Below, piece after piece: positions 27,524 through 37,494 of a stretch of DNA of 64,000 nt. Made by a program: the position numbers and the translations under genes. How positions within the stretch are numbered: the stretch's first letter is position 1; each line of letters begins with the position of its first letter. Origin of the DNA: Dermatophilaceae bacterium Sec6.4. Lineage in GTDB: Bacteria; Actinomycetota; Actinomycetes; Actinomycetales; Dermatophilaceae. The stretch spans positions 2,976,001 through 3,040,000 of the forward strand of contig CP144172.1 in the NCBI GenBank assembly GCA_039636865.1, written 5' to 3'. Below the pieces are notes generated by a model. That model saw nothing but the letters and a program-made list of their open reading frames with translations. It was not told the DNA's origin and did no database searches.

Positions 27524-28621
27524 GTGGCCAGCAACGAAATCACTACGCCGGAGGCCCTGCGTCACTACCTGGCGGCCGGAAAACCGCTACGGGGGCTGCG
27601 ACTGCAGGATGTTGACCTACGCGACGTGATGCCAGATCTACTGCAGATCCCGGATCTGAACGGCACGGTGGTCCTCGGTGGCGTTGTACCTGCAAAGCTG
27701 CTGCGCCACCTGCGCTCTGCGGGGGCACTGGTTTTCCCAACGGACCCGGCCCTGCCCGTCGATCCCTACCGCTCGATGCTCTACGACCCGCGGGAGCTCT
27801 ACGCCGGCATCACAACAGGCGGGTATGCCGCAACGCCGGACAAGCAGGCCTACGACTGGCTCCTGGATCCGGATCTGACCCACGATGCCTACACAACCAT
27901 GGTCCGGGCGATTCACGACGACGCGATCGCCGATGCCCTGGATGAGCAACTGAACGGCGCGCGCGTCGTCGGGGTGATGGGCGGCCATGACGAGCTGCGG
28001 TCCAGCAACGGATACGCCGACGCAGCACGGCTGGCCCAGCGCCTGGCCCGGACGGGAGTCGTCGTGCTGACCGGCGGTGGGCCCGGTGCGATGGAGGCTG
28101 CCGGGCTCGGTGCGAGCGCCACCGATGAGGAAGCTCTCACCACGGCGCTCGTCGAACTCGCTGTCACGCCGTCCTACCGGGATGACGTCACCGCGTGGGC
28201 ACAGTCAGCCTTGATGGTGCGCGAACGCTGCACCGACACGGCCGGCCTCGCCCGGTCGATCGGGGTGCCCACCTGGTTCTACGGGCACGAGCCGCCGCAT
28301 GTCTTCTGCGGCGGAGCGGCGAAATTCTTCAGCAATGCGCTCCGCGAGGACCTCCTGCTGACCCACTGCAACGCCGGCATCATCGTGCTGCCAGGCGCGG
28401 CCGGCACCGTGCAGGAGATCTTCCAGACGGCCACCCGGATGTACTACGCGTCGCCGGACACCCCGCTGGCTCCACTGATCCTGGTCGGCCACCGGCAGTG
28501 GACTGAGAATGTGCCGGTATGGGACCTGCTCACCACTCTCAGCAGGGATCGGCCGATGGCAGCGGTCATCCATCTCGTCGAGACGACTGAGCAGGCCGCG
28601 AACCTGGTCAGCGTCAGGTGA
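27524..28621 (+). CDS. LOG-family (lysine decarboxylase-like) nucleotide phosphoribohydrolase
   Basis: 365 aa from the GTG at 27524. The LOG domain runs from about residue 145 to 345: VGVMGGHDEL, VVLTGGGPGAMEAA at about 181-194 and the loop LPGAAGTVQEIF at about 288-299, a variant of the PGGxGTxxE signature. An N-terminal part of about 110 residues is extra compared with simple LOG enzymes of about 200 aa. The family cleaves nucleoside 5'-monophosphates to base and ribose phosphate (cytokinin activation in plants, PpnN in E. coli). The role here is probably nucleotide salvage. Confidence 0.82.
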   Translation: MASNEITTPEALRHYLAAGKPLRGLRLQDVDLRDVMPDLLQIPDLNGTVVLGGVVPAKLLRHLRSAGALVFPTDPALPVDPYRSMLYDPRELYAGITTGGYAATPDKQAYDWLLDPDLTHDAYTTMVRAIHDDAIADALDEQLNGARVVGVMGGHDELRSSNGYADAARLAQRLARTGVVVLTGGGPGAMEAAGLGASATDEEALTTALVELAVTPSYRDDVTAWAQSALMVRERCTDTAGLARSIGVPTWFYGHEPPHVFCGGAAKFFSNALREDLLLTHCNAGIIVLPGAAGTVQEIFQTATRMYYASPDTPLAPLILVGHRQWTENVPVWDLLTTLSRDRPMAAVIHLVETTEQAANLVSVR

Positions 28622-28648
28622 TCACTTCAGCATCATCCCACCAGGACG

Positions 28649-29815
28649 CTACGCGGTCGAGGCCGCGAGTTGCCCGCAGGCGCCGTCGATGTCCGAACCG
28701 CGGGTATCGCGCACGGTGGTCGGAATCCCGCGCGCGCGCAGCCGCTCGACGAACTGCTGCTCGACTCCCCGCCGTGACGCGGTCCACTTCGACCCCGGTG
28801 TCGGATTCAACGGGATCGGGTTGACATGCACCCACCCGGAACCGCGGGCGTTGAGCTTCTGGCCCAATAGATCCGCGCGCCAGGCATGGTCGTTGATATC
28901 GCGGATCAGGGCGTACTCGATCGAAACACGTCGCCCGGTGACCTCGTAGTACCGGTAGGCGGCATCGAGGGCCTCGTCGACCGACCACCGGCTGTTGATG
29001 GGCACCAGTTCGTTGCGCAGCTCGTCGTCCGGCGCATGCAGGGACAACGCAAGAGTGACCGGGATGCCCTCCGCCGCCAACTTGTCGATGGCCGGAACCA
29101 GGCCGACCGTCGACATTGTGATGCCGCGCGCGCTCATGCCGAGGCCCTCGGGTGCCGGTGACACCAGCCGCCTGATCGCGTCGATCGCGCGACGGTAGTT
29201 GGCCAGCGCCTCCCCCATTCCCATGAACACCACATTCGAGACCCGCAGTGGTGACTCACGATCCTCGTCTGCGCCGCCGGGCAACTGACCCTCGCGCAGC
29301 ATCCGAGCGCCCGCCACGACCTGTTCCACAATTTCGGCAGTCGAAAGGTTGCGCGTCAATCCCTCCTGCCCGGTCGCACAGAACGGACAGTTCATTCCGC
29401 AGCCGGCCTGGCTGGAGATGCACATCGTCACCCGACTCGGATAGCGCATCAGGACCGACTCGACCATCGCACCGTCAAATAGCCGCCACACACTCTTCAG
29501 GGTCTGCCCGTCGTCAGCCTCCAAGGTACGCACCGGGGTCAAGAGCGGCGGCAGCAGTTGCCGCACCAACTCCGCACGACCGGCCTTCGGCAGGTCCGTC
29601 ATGAGGTCCGGATCATCGACGAAATGTTCGAAGTAGTGCGTCGAGAGCTGGGTCGCCCGAAACCCCTTGTGACCCAGGGCTTCTGCAGCAGCCTTGCGAC
29701 CGGCGAGGTCCAGATCAGCCAGGTGGGTCGGCGGCTTCGCGCGTCGAGGCGCGGCGAAAGTCAGCTTCCCCGGCTCTGGTCGCGGGGCGGGAGTCGGTAG
29801 ATCGACAGTCGGCAT
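28649..29815 (-). CDS. rlmN: Dual-specificity 23S rRNA/tRNA adenine-C2 methyltransferase (RlmN)
   Basis: 388 aa radical-SAM enzyme that methylates A2503 of 23S rRNA and A37 of some tRNAs. The cluster cysteines are C139, C143 and C146 (CGMNCPFC). The N-terminal HhH-like part has [10 protein letters not shown], and the methyl-carrying cysteine is in the C-terminal GACGQL. The first 30 residues are a Pro-rich extension. It lies 69 nt downstream of cdsA on the same strand, a frequent order in actinobacteria (frr-cdsA-rlmN). Confidence 0.96.
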   Translation of the reverse strand: MPTVDLPTPAPRPEPGKLTFAAPRRAKPPTHLADLDLAGRKAAAEALGHKGFRATQLSTHYFEHFVDDPDLMTDLPKAGRAELVRQLLPPLLTPVRTLEADDGQTLKSVWRLFDGAMVESVLMRYPSRVTMCISSQAGCGMNCPFCATGQEGLTRNLSTAEIVEQVVAGARMLREGQLPGGADEDRESPLRVSNVVFMGMGEALANYRRAIDAIRRLVSPAPEGLGMSARGITMSTVGLVPAIDKLAAEGIPVTLALSLHAPDDELRNELVPINSRWSVDEALDAAYRYYEVTGRRVSIEYALIRDINDHAWRADLLGQKLNARGSGWVHVNPIPLNPTPGSKWTASRRGVEQQFVERLRARGIPTTVRDTRGSDIDGACGQLAASTA

Positions 29816-29884
29816 CTGGCCATCGTCCCAGGTGGGCGGCGGCTGCGCGAAAGCGTCAGCGAACGGACGCCGCGAACCTCTGAC

Positions 29885-30766
29885 TCAGGCGACGAACGGA
29901 GTCAGGATCGCCCACACGACGGGAGCCGTCACCAAGAGCGAATCGAGCCGGTCCATCAGGCCCCCGTGACCGGGGATCAGGTTGCTCATGTCCTTGACAC
30001 CCAGGTCGCGCTTGATCATCGATTCGCAGAGGTCACCCACCGTGGCCGTGACCACGGTCAGCGCACCGATGATCGCCCCGATCCACCAGCGACCGTCCAG
30101 CAGCAGCGATACGGCGAGAGAACCCACGACGACACATGACACCGCCGAACCGGCAAACCCCTCCCAGGACTTCTTCGGCGACACGCTGGGCGCCATCGGG
30201 TGCTTACCGAATACGACCCCGACCGCGTAACCGCCGATATCGCTGGCGACGGTCACCAGGACGAAGGTGACGATCCGCCAGGCCCCGTCGTGCTGAGCAA
30301 CCAGTAGCATCGCAAAGGAGACCAGAGCCGGCACGTAGAGAATGACGAAAGCGCCACCAGCAGCATCCCCGGCGGCTCCCTGATGCGGCCCGAACGAGCG
30401 CCAGACGACTACCGACACCATGGCCAGCACCACTGAACTGGCCAATGCGACCGGGCCCCACTGGTAGGCGATGACCGGCACCACGGCTGCCGCAGCCAAC
30501 GTAGGCGCAGCCGGCGGATGCACGTTGCCGTGTTGCATCGCGCGGAGCAGCTCCCACACTCCGACCACTCCCGCGAGAGTCGCCAGGGCCACGAAGAATT
30601 CGACGCGCACGAACAACGACGCGATGACCAGAGCCCCCAACAGGGCACCCACCCCGATCGCGGCGTACAGATTGCGTCCGGCGCGGGGGGTCGGGTTTTC
30701 GCGGGGCGCGGACTCGTCGATACGGGTCGTACGGGCGGCTTTGCGACTTTGGGGTTGATCCGACAT
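29885..30766 (-). CDS. cdsA: Phosphatidate cytidylyltransferase (CdsA)
   Basis: 293 aa integral membrane enzyme making CDP-diacylglycerol for phospholipids. About 30 charged residues precede eight or so hydrophobic segments. The signature near the C-terminus, KDMSNLIPGHGGLMDRLDSL, is intact, preceded by SPKKSWEG. It is 21 nt downstream of frr in the tsf-pyrH-frr-cdsA-rlmN run. The hydrophilic N-terminal extension is usual in actinobacteria. Confidence 0.95.
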   Translation of the reverse strand: MSDQPQSRKAARTTRIDESAPRENPTPRAGRNLYAAIGVGALLGALVIASLFVRVEFFVALATLAGVVGVWELLRAMQHGNVHPPAAPTLAAAAVVPVIAYQWGPVALASSVVLAMVSVVVWRSFGPHQGAAGDAAGGAFVILYVPALVSFAMLLVAQHDGAWRIVTFVLVTVASDIGGYAVGVVFGKHPMAPSVSPKKSWEGFAGSAVSCVVVGSLAVSLLLDGRWWIGAIIGALTVVTATVGDLCESMIKRDLGVKDMSNLIPGHGGLMDRLDSLLVTAPVVWAILTPFVA

Positions 30767-30787
30767 CAGTACGGCAAAGGAGCGGGC

Positions 30788-31354
30788 TCAGACAGTGAGC
30801 AGCTCCGTCTCCTTACTTTTCATCATCTCGTCCACCGTGTCGACGTACTTCTTGGTGGTGGCCTCAAGCTCCTTCTCGGCGCGTGCTCCCTCGTCCTCGC
30901 CGACGTCACCGTCTTTGACGTGCTTGTCGATCTCTTCCTTCGCGCGGCGCCGGATGTTGCGGATGGCGATCTTGGCGTCCTCGCCCTTCTGTCGGGCCAG
31001 TTTGATGTAGTCACGGCGGCGTTCCTCGGTCAGCTGGGGTAGCTGGATACGGATCAGATTCCCGTCATTGCCCGGGTTGACGCCGAGGTCGGATTCGCGC
31101 AGCGCCTTCTCGATCGCCGACATCGAACTCTTGTCGAAAGGCTGGATCAGCACCGTGCGAGCTTCCGGAGTCTGGAAGGAGGCCAGCTGCTGCAACGGGG
31201 TCGGTGCACCGTAGTAGTCCACCAACAACTTGTTGAACATGCCCGCGTTCGCCCGACCCGTGCGAATGCCCGAGAAGTCCTCCTTGGCGACCTCGACAGC
31301 CTTGTCCATCTTCTCCTCAGCCTCGAAGAGACTTTCGTCGATGTTGCCGTCCAT
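30788..31354 (-). CDS. frr: Ribosome recycling factor
   Basis: 188 aa from the ATG at 31354. I chose this start because AAGGAG lies 9 nt upstream, inside codons of an upstream in-frame ATG at 31372 that would otherwise be used. The protein shows the whole RRF fold: [51 protein letters not shown] and the basic [19 protein letters not shown] helix. It splits post-termination ribosomes with EF-G. The spacing from pyrH is 58 nt. Confidence 0.96.
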   Translation of the reverse strand: MDGNIDESLFEAEEKMDKAVEVAKEDFSGIRTGRANAGMFNKLLVDYYGAPTPLQQLASFQTPEARTVLIQPFDKSSMSAIEKALRESDLGVNPGNDGNLIRIQLPQLTEERRRDYIKLARQKGEDAKIAIRNIRRRAKEEIDKHVKDGDVGEDEGARAEKELEATTKKYVDTVDEMMKSKETELLTV

Positions 31355-31412
31355 GGTGGAAAACTCCTTCATACCGTGCGGAATGGGTGTCATTGACGAT
31401 GCAGATGCCCGA

Positions 31413-32144
31413 TCAGGCAGGCGAAACCAATGTGCCGATCTTCTCACCCTGCAGCGCGCGAGTGATATTTCCCGCACCCTCCATCCCGAAGATGACCATC
31501 GGCAGCTTGTTCTCCGCGCACAGCGCGAAGGCCGTCTGATCCATCACGCGGAGGTCCCGTTCGACGGCTTCCTGATAGGTCAGCTGCGTGAGCCGGGTGG
31601 CCGTCGGGTCCTTCTTGGGGTCCGCGGTGTAGACGCCGTCCACGCCGCTCTTGGCCACCAGAACCACGTCGCACCGACTCTCCAGCGCACGCTGCACGGC
31701 AACCGTGTCGGTGGAGAAGAAGGGCATCCCCATCCCGGCGCCGAAGATCACTACCCGGCCCTTCTCCATGTGTCGGATCGCTCGCTGGGGGATATAGGGC
31801 TCCGCGACCTGGCCCATGGTGATCGCTGTCTGCACGCGGGTATCGATATCTTCCTTCTCCAGGAAGTCCTGCAGTGCCAGGCAGTTCATCACGATCCCGA
31901 GCATGCCCATGTAGTCGGCCCGCACCCGGTCCATGCCCTTCTGCTGCAGCTGAGCACCCCGGAAGAAGTTGCCGCCGCCGATCACCACGGCGATCTGCAC
32001 ACCGGATCGTGCGGCCCGCGCGATCTGCTCGGCGATGTCTTTCACCACGTCGGGATCCAACCCGACTGCTCCCCCGCCGAATACCTCACCGGATAGCTTC
32101 AACAACACCCGGCCGGGGCGGTCGGTCGAGGTCTGCGTGCTCAC
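31413..32144 (-). CDS. pyrH: UMP kinase (PyrH)
   Basis: 243 aa from the GTG at 32144, with GGGAG 7 nt upstream; the longer open frame to 32234 covers the terminator region and is not used. The amino-acid-kinase fold is clear: [23 protein letters not shown], the [12 protein letters not shown] segment and [14 protein letters not shown]. It phosphorylates UMP to UDP. It begins 140 nt after tsf ends, beyond a strong hairpin, so it probably has its own promoter. Confidence 0.96.
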   Translation of the reverse strand: MSTQTSTDRPGRVLLKLSGEVFGGGAVGLDPDVVKDIAEQIARAARSGVQIAVVIGGGNFFRGAQLQQKGMDRVRADYMGMLGIVMNCLALQDFLEKEDIDTRVQTAITMGQVAEPYIPQRAIRHMEKGRVVIFGAGMGMPFFSTDTVAVQRALESRCDVVLVAKSGVDGVYTADPKKDPTATRLTQLTYQEAVERDLRVMDQTAFALCAENKLPMVIFGMEGAGNITRALQGEKIGTLVSPA

Positions 32145-32226
32145 GTGGCTGCTCCCGGAGGGTTGGCAATGCTGGGGTCGGTAGATACTTCCACAGATCT
32201 TTGCGTTCCCGCGTACCGGAAAACGA

Positions 32227-32270
32227 GACGCCACCGGCGGTACAGGAAATCCTGTACCGCCGGTGGCGTC
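32227..32270 (-). terminator. Rho-independent terminator downstream of tsf
   Basis: A perfect 20-bp stem (32227-32246 with 32251-32270) closed by a 4-nt loop. Read on the minus strand it is followed by a short T-rich run (TCGTTTTCC). It begins 14 nt after the tsf stop and lies upstream of pyrH, so it separates rpsB-tsf from pyrH-frr-cdsA. Confidence 0.85.
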
Positions 32271-32284
32271 TGACGCATCGGGTG

Positions 32285-33112
32285 CTAGACCCCGACCTTG
32301 AAGCGCGCGAAGCCGACAATCTCGACTCCGGCCTCCTGCGCGACCTTGCCGACCGTCTTCTTCGGCTCCTTGGCGAACGCCTGTTCATGCAGCACGTTCT
32401 CTTTGAAGAAACCGTTGACGCGGCCTTCGATGATGCGCTCGAGGGCCTGCTCGGGCTTGCCTTCTTCACGGGCCGTTGCTTCGGCGACACGACGCTCATT
32501 GGCGACAGTCTCCTCGTCGACCTCCGCGCGGGTCAGGAAGTTAGGACTGAACGCGGCAACGTGCATCGCGATATCCCGCGCGGTCTGGTCCTGCCCGCTC
32601 GTGCCCACGAGCACACCGATCTGCGCCGGCAGGTCCGGGCTCGTCTTGTGCAGGTAGGACGCGACGACCGGAGCTTCGACCCTGGCGACCCGCTTGATCT
32701 CGATCTTTTCGCCGATGGTCGCGTTCGCGTCGTCGAGCAGGTCCTTGATGGACTTGCCGTCATCGCCTGATGCCGCGAGCAAGCTGTCGGCATCAGCGGC
32801 GGCCGATGAGACGGCCACCTGCAGCACCTGCGCTGCCAGCTGACCGAACTTCGCACCCTTGGCCACGAAGTCGGTCTCGCAGAGCAGTTCGACCATGGTG
32901 CCCATGCCGTCTCCAGCAGAAGCGATGATCAAACCGTTCTCCGTCGTGCGGCTATCGCGCTTGGCAACACCCTTCTGTCCCTTGATCCGCAGGATCTCGG
33001 TGGCCTTGGCACGATCGCCATCGGCCTCCTCGAGCGCTTTCTTGACGTCCAACATGCCGGCACCGGTGGATTCGCGCAGCGCCTTGATGTCAGCAGCGGT
33101 GTAATTGGCCAT
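32285..33112 (-). CDS. tsf: Elongation factor Ts
   Basis: 275 aa guanine nucleotide exchange factor for EF-Tu. The N-terminal UBA-like part ([28 protein letters not shown] is spread over residues 5-32) and the core [12 protein letters not shown] are diagnostic. Length is normal for actinobacteria. It follows rpsB by 57 nt and ends just before a strong terminator, so rpsB-tsf form a transcription unit, the common bacterial arrangement. Confidence 0.97.
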   Translation of the reverse strand: MANYTAADIKALRESTGAGMLDVKKALEEADGDRAKATEILRIKGQKGVAKRDSRTTENGLIIASAGDGMGTMVELLCETDFVAKGAKFGQLAAQVLQVAVSSAAADADSLLAASGDDGKSIKDLLDDANATIGEKIEIKRVARVEAPVVASYLHKTSPDLPAQIGVLVGTSGQDQTARDIAMHVAAFSPNFLTRAEVDEETVANERRVAEATAREEGKPEQALERIIEGRVNGFFKENVLHEQAFAKEPKKTVGKVAQEAGVEIVGFARFKVGV

Positions 33113-33169
33113 AGATGTGCCTCGTTCCTTCGCGAAATGACGTAAAACTTAGGACGACGACGACAGAGC

Positions 33170-34078
33170 TCAGGCGCCCGCGGTGTCGTCGGTCGTAACA
33201 ACCTCGACCGCAGGTGCCTCAGCGGCAGCGGCCGGCGCGTCGACAGCAGCAGGTGCTTCGACGGCAGGAGCCTCAGCAGCAGGTGCCTCAGCGGCAGCGG
33301 CCGGTGCTTCAGCAGCCTGCGTTCCGAGCAGTTCGGCTTCCCACTCCGCCATCGGCTCCGCCTGCTCGCCGGTGCCGGAACGGCCCTGCGAACGGGAGAT
33401 GAGACCGGCTGCAACAGCGTCCGCGACCACTCGGGTCAACAATGCGACCGACCGAATGGCGTCGTCGTTGCCGGGGATCTTGTAGTCAACCTCGTCCGGG
33501 TCGCAGTTCGTGTCGAGGATCGCAATGACCGGGATGTTCAACTTGCGCGCCTCGGTCACCGCCAGGTGCTCTTTCTTGGTGTCGACGATCCACACGGCCG
33601 ACGGAACCTTCGTCATGTCCCGGATACCACCGAGGGTGCGCTCCAACTTGATCATCTCGCGCTTCATCACGAGAAGTTCCTTCTTGGTGCGGCCAGAGCC
33701 TGCGACGTCGTCGTAGTCGACCTCTTCGAGCTCCTTCAAGCGCGCGAGGCGCTTGCTGACGGTGCCGAAGTTGGTCAACATCCCACCGAGCCAGCGGTGG
33801 TTCACGTACGGCATGCCGACGCGAGTCGCCTGCTCGGCGACTGACTCCTGCGCCTGCTTCTTGGTACCGACGAACAGGATCGTGCCACCGTGCCCGACAG
33901 TCTGCGAGACGAACTCGTAGGCCTCGTTGAGGTAGGTCAGCGACTGCTGCAGATCGATGATGTAGATGCCATTGCGCTCGGTCATGATGAAGCGCTTCAT
34001 CTTGGGGTTCCAGCGACGGGTCTGGTGCCCGAAGTGGACGCCGCTGTCGAGCAGCTGGCGCATTGTGACAACGGCCAT
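33170..34078 (-). CDS. rpsB: 30S ribosomal protein S2 with long Ala/Glu/Pro-rich tail
   Basis: 302 aa. Residues 1-235 are a standard S2: [44 protein letters not shown] and the [15 protein letters not shown] region. The last 50-60 residues are a low-complexity tail of Ala, Glu, Pro and Val repeats (units such as AAEAPA), probably disordered. Tails of this kind occur in actinobacterial S2 but this is at the long end. It is the first gene of rpsB-tsf. Confidence 0.97.
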   Translation of the reverse strand: MAVVTMRQLLDSGVHFGHQTRRWNPKMKRFIMTERNGIYIIDLQQSLTYLNEAYEFVSQTVGHGGTILFVGTKKQAQESVAEQATRVGMPYVNHRWLGGMLTNFGTVSKRLARLKELEEVDYDDVAGSGRTKKELLVMKREMIKLERTLGGIRDMTKVPSAVWIVDTKKEHLAVTEARKLNIPVIAILDTNCDPDEVDYKIPGNDDAIRSVALLTRVVADAVAAGLISRSQGRSGTGEQAEPMAEWEAELLGTQAAEAPAAAAEAPAAEAPAVEAPAAVDAPAAAAEAPAVEVVTTDDTAGA

Positions 34079-34351
34079 GCCGAAGTCCTTTCGTCAAGGT
34101 TTCCAGTTTTTCTCCGCCGGCACGGGTGCGCTGACGGACCTGGTGTCCAGACCACCCGGACCGACCACGAGAGCAGTCGGACTGAAAGGTGAGCCCCGGC
34201 GGGCAGCCATCGCGAGCGAGGATGCACTACCGGACATGGACACGCGAATTCGGCCTTCGCCACACCACGCGAGGTGGCATTGCCAAGACCGTGCACAAAG
34301 TGTATGACTCCGCACCATGCGCCGCCAATCGCACCGCATACGCTGGCGGCC
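34079..34351. other. Divergent promoter region between rpsB and dapC
   Basis: 273 bp without a supported gene. It should contain the rpsB leader and promoter and the dapC promoter. I see no clear riboswitch, tRNA or strong hairpin, and could not assign -10/-35 elements with confidence. Two upstream in-frame starts for dapC (34274 and 34304) fall inside it. Confidence 0.5.
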
Positions 34352-35506
34352 ATGGGCGACCATCTCGTGGAACGTATGCACGGCTTCGGCGAATCGGTCT
34401 TCGCGGAGATGACGCAACGCGCAGCGGCGGCAGCAGCAGTCAATCTCGGACAGGGTTTCCCCGACACCGACGGTCCGCCGGCCGTGCTGGCAGCTGCAGT
34501 CAACGCCATTGCCAGTGGACTGAACCAGTACCCACCGGGTAGCGGCATGCCCGTGCTGCGGCAGGCCATCGCCGCTCACCAGGACCGCTTCTACGGATTG
34601 GCCGTCGACCCTGCCGATGAAGTACTCGTCACCGTAGGGGCAACCGAGGCGATCGCTGCGGCCATCCTCGCGTTGTGCGAACCCGGCGATGAAGTAGTGA
34701 CGTTCGAGCCCTACTACGACTCCTACGCGGCCTCGATCGCCCTGGCCGGCGCCGTCCGTCGTACTGCGCCTCTCACATTTCCGCACTTCGGGATCGATCC
34801 TGTCGGGCTGCGGTCAGCGTTCAGCTCACGCACCCGATTGGTGCTGCTGAACACACCGCACAACCCCACGGGCAAGGTCTTCTCCCGCTATGAACTGGAG
34901 TTGATCGCCGGATTGGCCCGCGAGTTCGACGCGGTCGTGCTCACCGATGAGGTCTACGAACACGTGGTGTACGACGGCACGCACATTCCAATGGCCACGC
35001 TGCCGGGCATGGCACAGCGCACCCTCACGATCAGCTCGGGCGGCAAGACCTTCGCCACGACCGGGTGGAAGGTCGGCTGGATTCACGGACCGGCTGAGCT
35101 GATCAGCGCGGTCCGCACGGTGAAGCAGTTCCTGACCTTCGTCGCCAGCGGCCCCTTCCAACCAGCGATCGCGGTCGGCCTGGAGCTTCCGGACAGCTAC
35201 TTCGCAGACCTCACGGCCTCCATGCGCCACCGGCGGGACCTGCTCGTCAAGGGCCTGGAGGCCATGGATGTGCCGGTCAGTGTGCCTGCCGGGGGCTACT
35301 TCGTCATTGCCGACATGGCTCGGTTCGATACCGACGCGCTCGCCCTCTGCCGCGCGATGCCTGAGCGAATCGGCGTAGCGGCCGTCCCGGTGTCGGCATT
35401 CCACGACCATCCGGACATCTCACCGTCCCTGGTGCGGCTGGCGTTCTGCAAGAAGGACGACGTACTGGCCGAAGGGGTCCGCAGGCTCGCGCTCCTGACC
35501 GATTGA
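34352..35506 (+). CDS. dapC: N-succinyldiaminopimelate aminotransferase (DapC-type), class I PLP aminotransferase
   Basis: 384 aa from the ATG at 34352. It aligns by eye along its length with mycobacterial DapC (Rv0858c): VFAEM, VNLGQGFPDTDGPP, NQYPPGSG, LVTVGATEAIAAA, FEPYYDSY, NTPHNPTGKVFS, VLTDEVYEHVVYDG and the PLP lysine in SSGGKTFATTGWKVGW. The product step is in lysine and peptidoglycan diaminopimelate synthesis. Kynurenine and other substrates are possible for relatives. It is a single gene here, not beside other dap genes. Confidence 0.87.
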   Translation: MGDHLVERMHGFGESVFAEMTQRAAAAAAVNLGQGFPDTDGPPAVLAAAVNAIASGLNQYPPGSGMPVLRQAIAAHQDRFYGLAVDPADEVLVTVGATEAIAAAILALCEPGDEVVTFEPYYDSYAASIALAGAVRRTAPLTFPHFGIDPVGLRSAFSSRTRLVLLNTPHNPTGKVFSRYELELIAGLAREFDAVVLTDEVYEHVVYDGTHIPMATLPGMAQRTLTISSGGKTFATTGWKVGWIHGPAELISAVRTVKQFLTFVASGPFQPAIAVGLELPDSYFADLTASMRHRRDLLVKGLEAMDVPVSVPAGGYFVIADMARFDTDALALCRAMPERIGVAAVPVSAFHDHPDISPSLVRLAFCKKDDVLAEGVRRLALLTD

Positions 35507-35547
35507 CCACGCGCCTGCCATATCTGCCACGCACATCCCCATTTCGG

Positions 35548-35856
35548 CTACTCCGGTTTCTTCGCGACCTGGATGCCGAACTGCACATCAGTGCCCTTGA
35601 CACTGGTCACCGTCACGACCGTCTTGAGACGAACCCCGCCATCGGTCAGTGTGCAATCGGCAGTTGCCCCCACTTTGGATTTCAATTTCGGGCACGTGAT
35701 CTTGTCGGGTTTGTGGCCGACCTGCTTGGTCAATGCGGTGGAGACCTTGGCAGCCAGATCAGTCCCGCTGATGTCGGAAGTGCCACCGCATCCCGATATA
35801 CCGACGGCAAGCAGGGCGCTTGTCGCGATCATCAGCGGCCAACGTTTCGTTGTCAT
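35548..35856 (-). CDS. Small DUF4333-type lipoprotein
   Basis: 102 aa. A lipobox GISGCGG places the lipidated Cys at residue 23. The mature part of about 80 residues, with DLAAKVSTALTKQVGHKPDKITCPK and ADCTLTDGG, fits the DUF4333 fold, with two cysteines that could form a disulfide. It is probably a cell-surface protein of unknown function. It is convergent with dapC and diverges from the M23 gene. Confidence 0.8.
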   Translation of the reverse strand: MTTKRWPLMIATSALLAVGISGCGGTSDISGTDLAAKVSTALTKQVGHKPDKITCPKLKSKVGATADCTLTDGGVRLKTVVTVTSVKGTDVQFGIQVAKKPE

Positions 35857-36024
35857 GTCTCAACCTCGCTCGTGGGCACCTGCTCCGAGCCCGGTTTGAG
35901 GACCCGCCTGCGCCATTGGCACCCTATCCATACACAGCGGACTGTCTTTTCCACATCCCCCGGCGCCGTCCACAACCTGCGAGCTGTGCGTGCATGCCCG
36001 GTAAAGACAGCCCAGGCTGGGGCA

Positions 36025-36510
36025 ATGCTCTTGTCCACCCTGCTGCTGGTTGTCTTCGGTCTGTCGGCTGCCTCCCCCGTGGCTGCTCCGACATCCGACT
36101 ACCGATGGCCTTTGCAACCGCTACCGACCGTGGTCCGCGGATACGAGGCGCCACCGCAACCCTGGGCTGCAGGTCACCGGGGGGCCGACCTCCTCGGCCG
36201 CGCGGCTCAGGCGGTCCTGGCCGCCGGCGACGGGGTGATCAGTTATCGAGGGGTACTCGCCGGTCGAGGCATAGTGAGTGTTCAGCACCCCAATGGGTGG
36301 AAGACCACTTACGAACCTGTCGTGGATGCCCTGCCGGTCGGTACCGCGGTGCACCGCGGTGAACAGATCGGCATCCTGGCGACGGCGCAGAGTCACTGCG
36401 CTCCGAGGATCTGCCTGCACTGGGGACTGATCATCGCGCCAGACAGCTACCGCGACCCGCTGACCCTGCTTGTGCTCCGGGCACCTGTTCTGCTGCCGCT
36501 GACCGACTGA
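36025..36510 (+). CDS. Secreted M23-like (LytM fold) protein with altered active site
   Basis: 161 aa from the ATG at 36025, which gives a signal peptide (LLSTLLLVVFGLSAASPVAA). The LytM core has GHRGADL, with H51 and D55 as zinc ligands, and VSVQHPNGWKTTYEP. Where active enzymes have HxH, this protein has C130-L131-H132: the third zinc ligand is kept but the general-base His is Cys. Relatives next to rpsB in other actinobacteria share the CLHWG form, as far as I recall. It may bind rather than cut peptidoglycan. It is convergent with xerC, 6 nt apart. Confidence 0.8.
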   Translation: MLLSTLLLVVFGLSAASPVAAPTSDYRWPLQPLPTVVRGYEAPPQPWAAGHRGADLLGRAAQAVLAAGDGVISYRGVLAGRGIVSVQHPNGWKTTYEPVVDALPVGTAVHRGEQIGILATAQSHCAPRICLHWGLIIAPDSYRDPLTLLVLRAPVLLPLTD

Positions 36511-36516
36511 AGAACG

Positions 36517-37485
36517 TCATGCCCGCGGATGCGCCTGGACGAATGACGCGCGGAGCCGTTCCACCGATACGTGGGTGTAAACCTGCGTTGTCGCCAGACT
36601 GGCATGCCCCAGTAGTTCCTGGACCATTCGAAGGTCGGCGCCACCGTCGAGCAGGTGCGTGGCCGCGCTGTGCCGCAACCCGTGCGGACCGATCGTTGTG
36701 GTGCCCGGCGCATGTTGCAACAACGCGGTCAGGCTGGTTCGTACCGTACGCGGATCCACGCGACCACCGCGGCGACCCAGGAACATCGCCGGCCCGGAGG
36801 AGGAAGTGACCAGATCGGGTCGGATCGACAGCCACCGTTGCAGGGCGTGGGCGGCGGGGACGCCGAACGGGACAGTGCGCTCCTTGTCTCCCTTACCGAT
36901 CACTGTCACCAGCAACTGAGTCAGATCGACGTCGTCGACATCGAGACCCACGAGCTCGCCCACCCGGATTCCGCTCGCGTAGAGCAACTCCAGCATTGCG
37001 TGGTCGCGAACATGAACGGGGTCGCTGTCCTCTGCCGTGGTTGCGGCGAGATTCATCAGGTTCTCCGCCTCATCGTGACGCAAGACAGCGGGCAGGTGCT
37101 GCCGGCGGCCCGGGGACGCCAGCCGCAGCGCTGGATCAGTGGGCACCCGTCCCGTCCGGTGGGCCCACCCGAAGAAACCACGGGCCGAGGCGGCTCGTCG
37201 CGCGATGCTGCTACGGGCTGCGCCGGACCGGTCCTGCGCCGCTAGCCAGGACCGCAGGTCAGCAAGCTCTACATCCTGCACAGCGTCAGTACCGCCCACG
37301 GCCAGGAAGTCCGCAAGCGCATTCAGATCCGAAAGGTAGGCGCGCACCGTGTGCGCTGATCGGCCCTTCTCGAACCGCAGATGCCGCTCGAAGGCCGGCA
37401 ACTGCTGCACCAGCCCCACAGGACCGCAGACCCGTGACTGCGGCAGGCGACCGCCTGCTGCGTCAGCATCATCCGGTACCTGCAT
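36517..37485 (-). CDS. xerC: Tyrosine recombinase XerC
   Basis: 322 aa. The catalytic set is complete: R174 (GIRVGE), K198, H268, R271 (HGLRH), H294 and nucleophile Y303. The N-terminal SAM-like domain (FERHLRFEKGRSAHTVRAYLSDL) is typical of XerC/XerD rather than phage integrases. With its partner it resolves chromosome dimers at dif. It sits 9 nt after dprA in the conserved comM-dprA-xerC order, so it is chromosomal housekeeping, not a mobile-element integrase. Confidence 0.94.
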   Translation of the reverse strand: MQVPDDADAAGGRLPQSRVCGPVGLVQQLPAFERHLRFEKGRSAHTVRAYLSDLNALADFLAVGGTDAVQDVELADLRSWLAAQDRSGAARSSIARRAASARGFFGWAHRTGRVPTDPALRLASPGRRQHLPAVLRHDEAENLMNLAATTAEDSDPVHVRDHAMLELLYASGIRVGELVGLDVDDVDLTQLLVTVIGKGDKERTVPFGVPAAHALQRWLSIRPDLVTSSSGPAMFLGRRGGRVDPRTVRTSLTALLQHAPGTTTIGPHGLRHSAATHLLDGGADLRMVQELLGHASLATTQVYTHVSVERLRASFVQAHPRA

Positions 37486-37494
37486 CCACTCACG

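Noticed and set aside
36517..37485. Tyrosine recombinase as sign of an integrated element
   Set aside because: Sequence and dprA/comM neighbourhood identify chromosomal XerC; no att repeats or phage genes seen.
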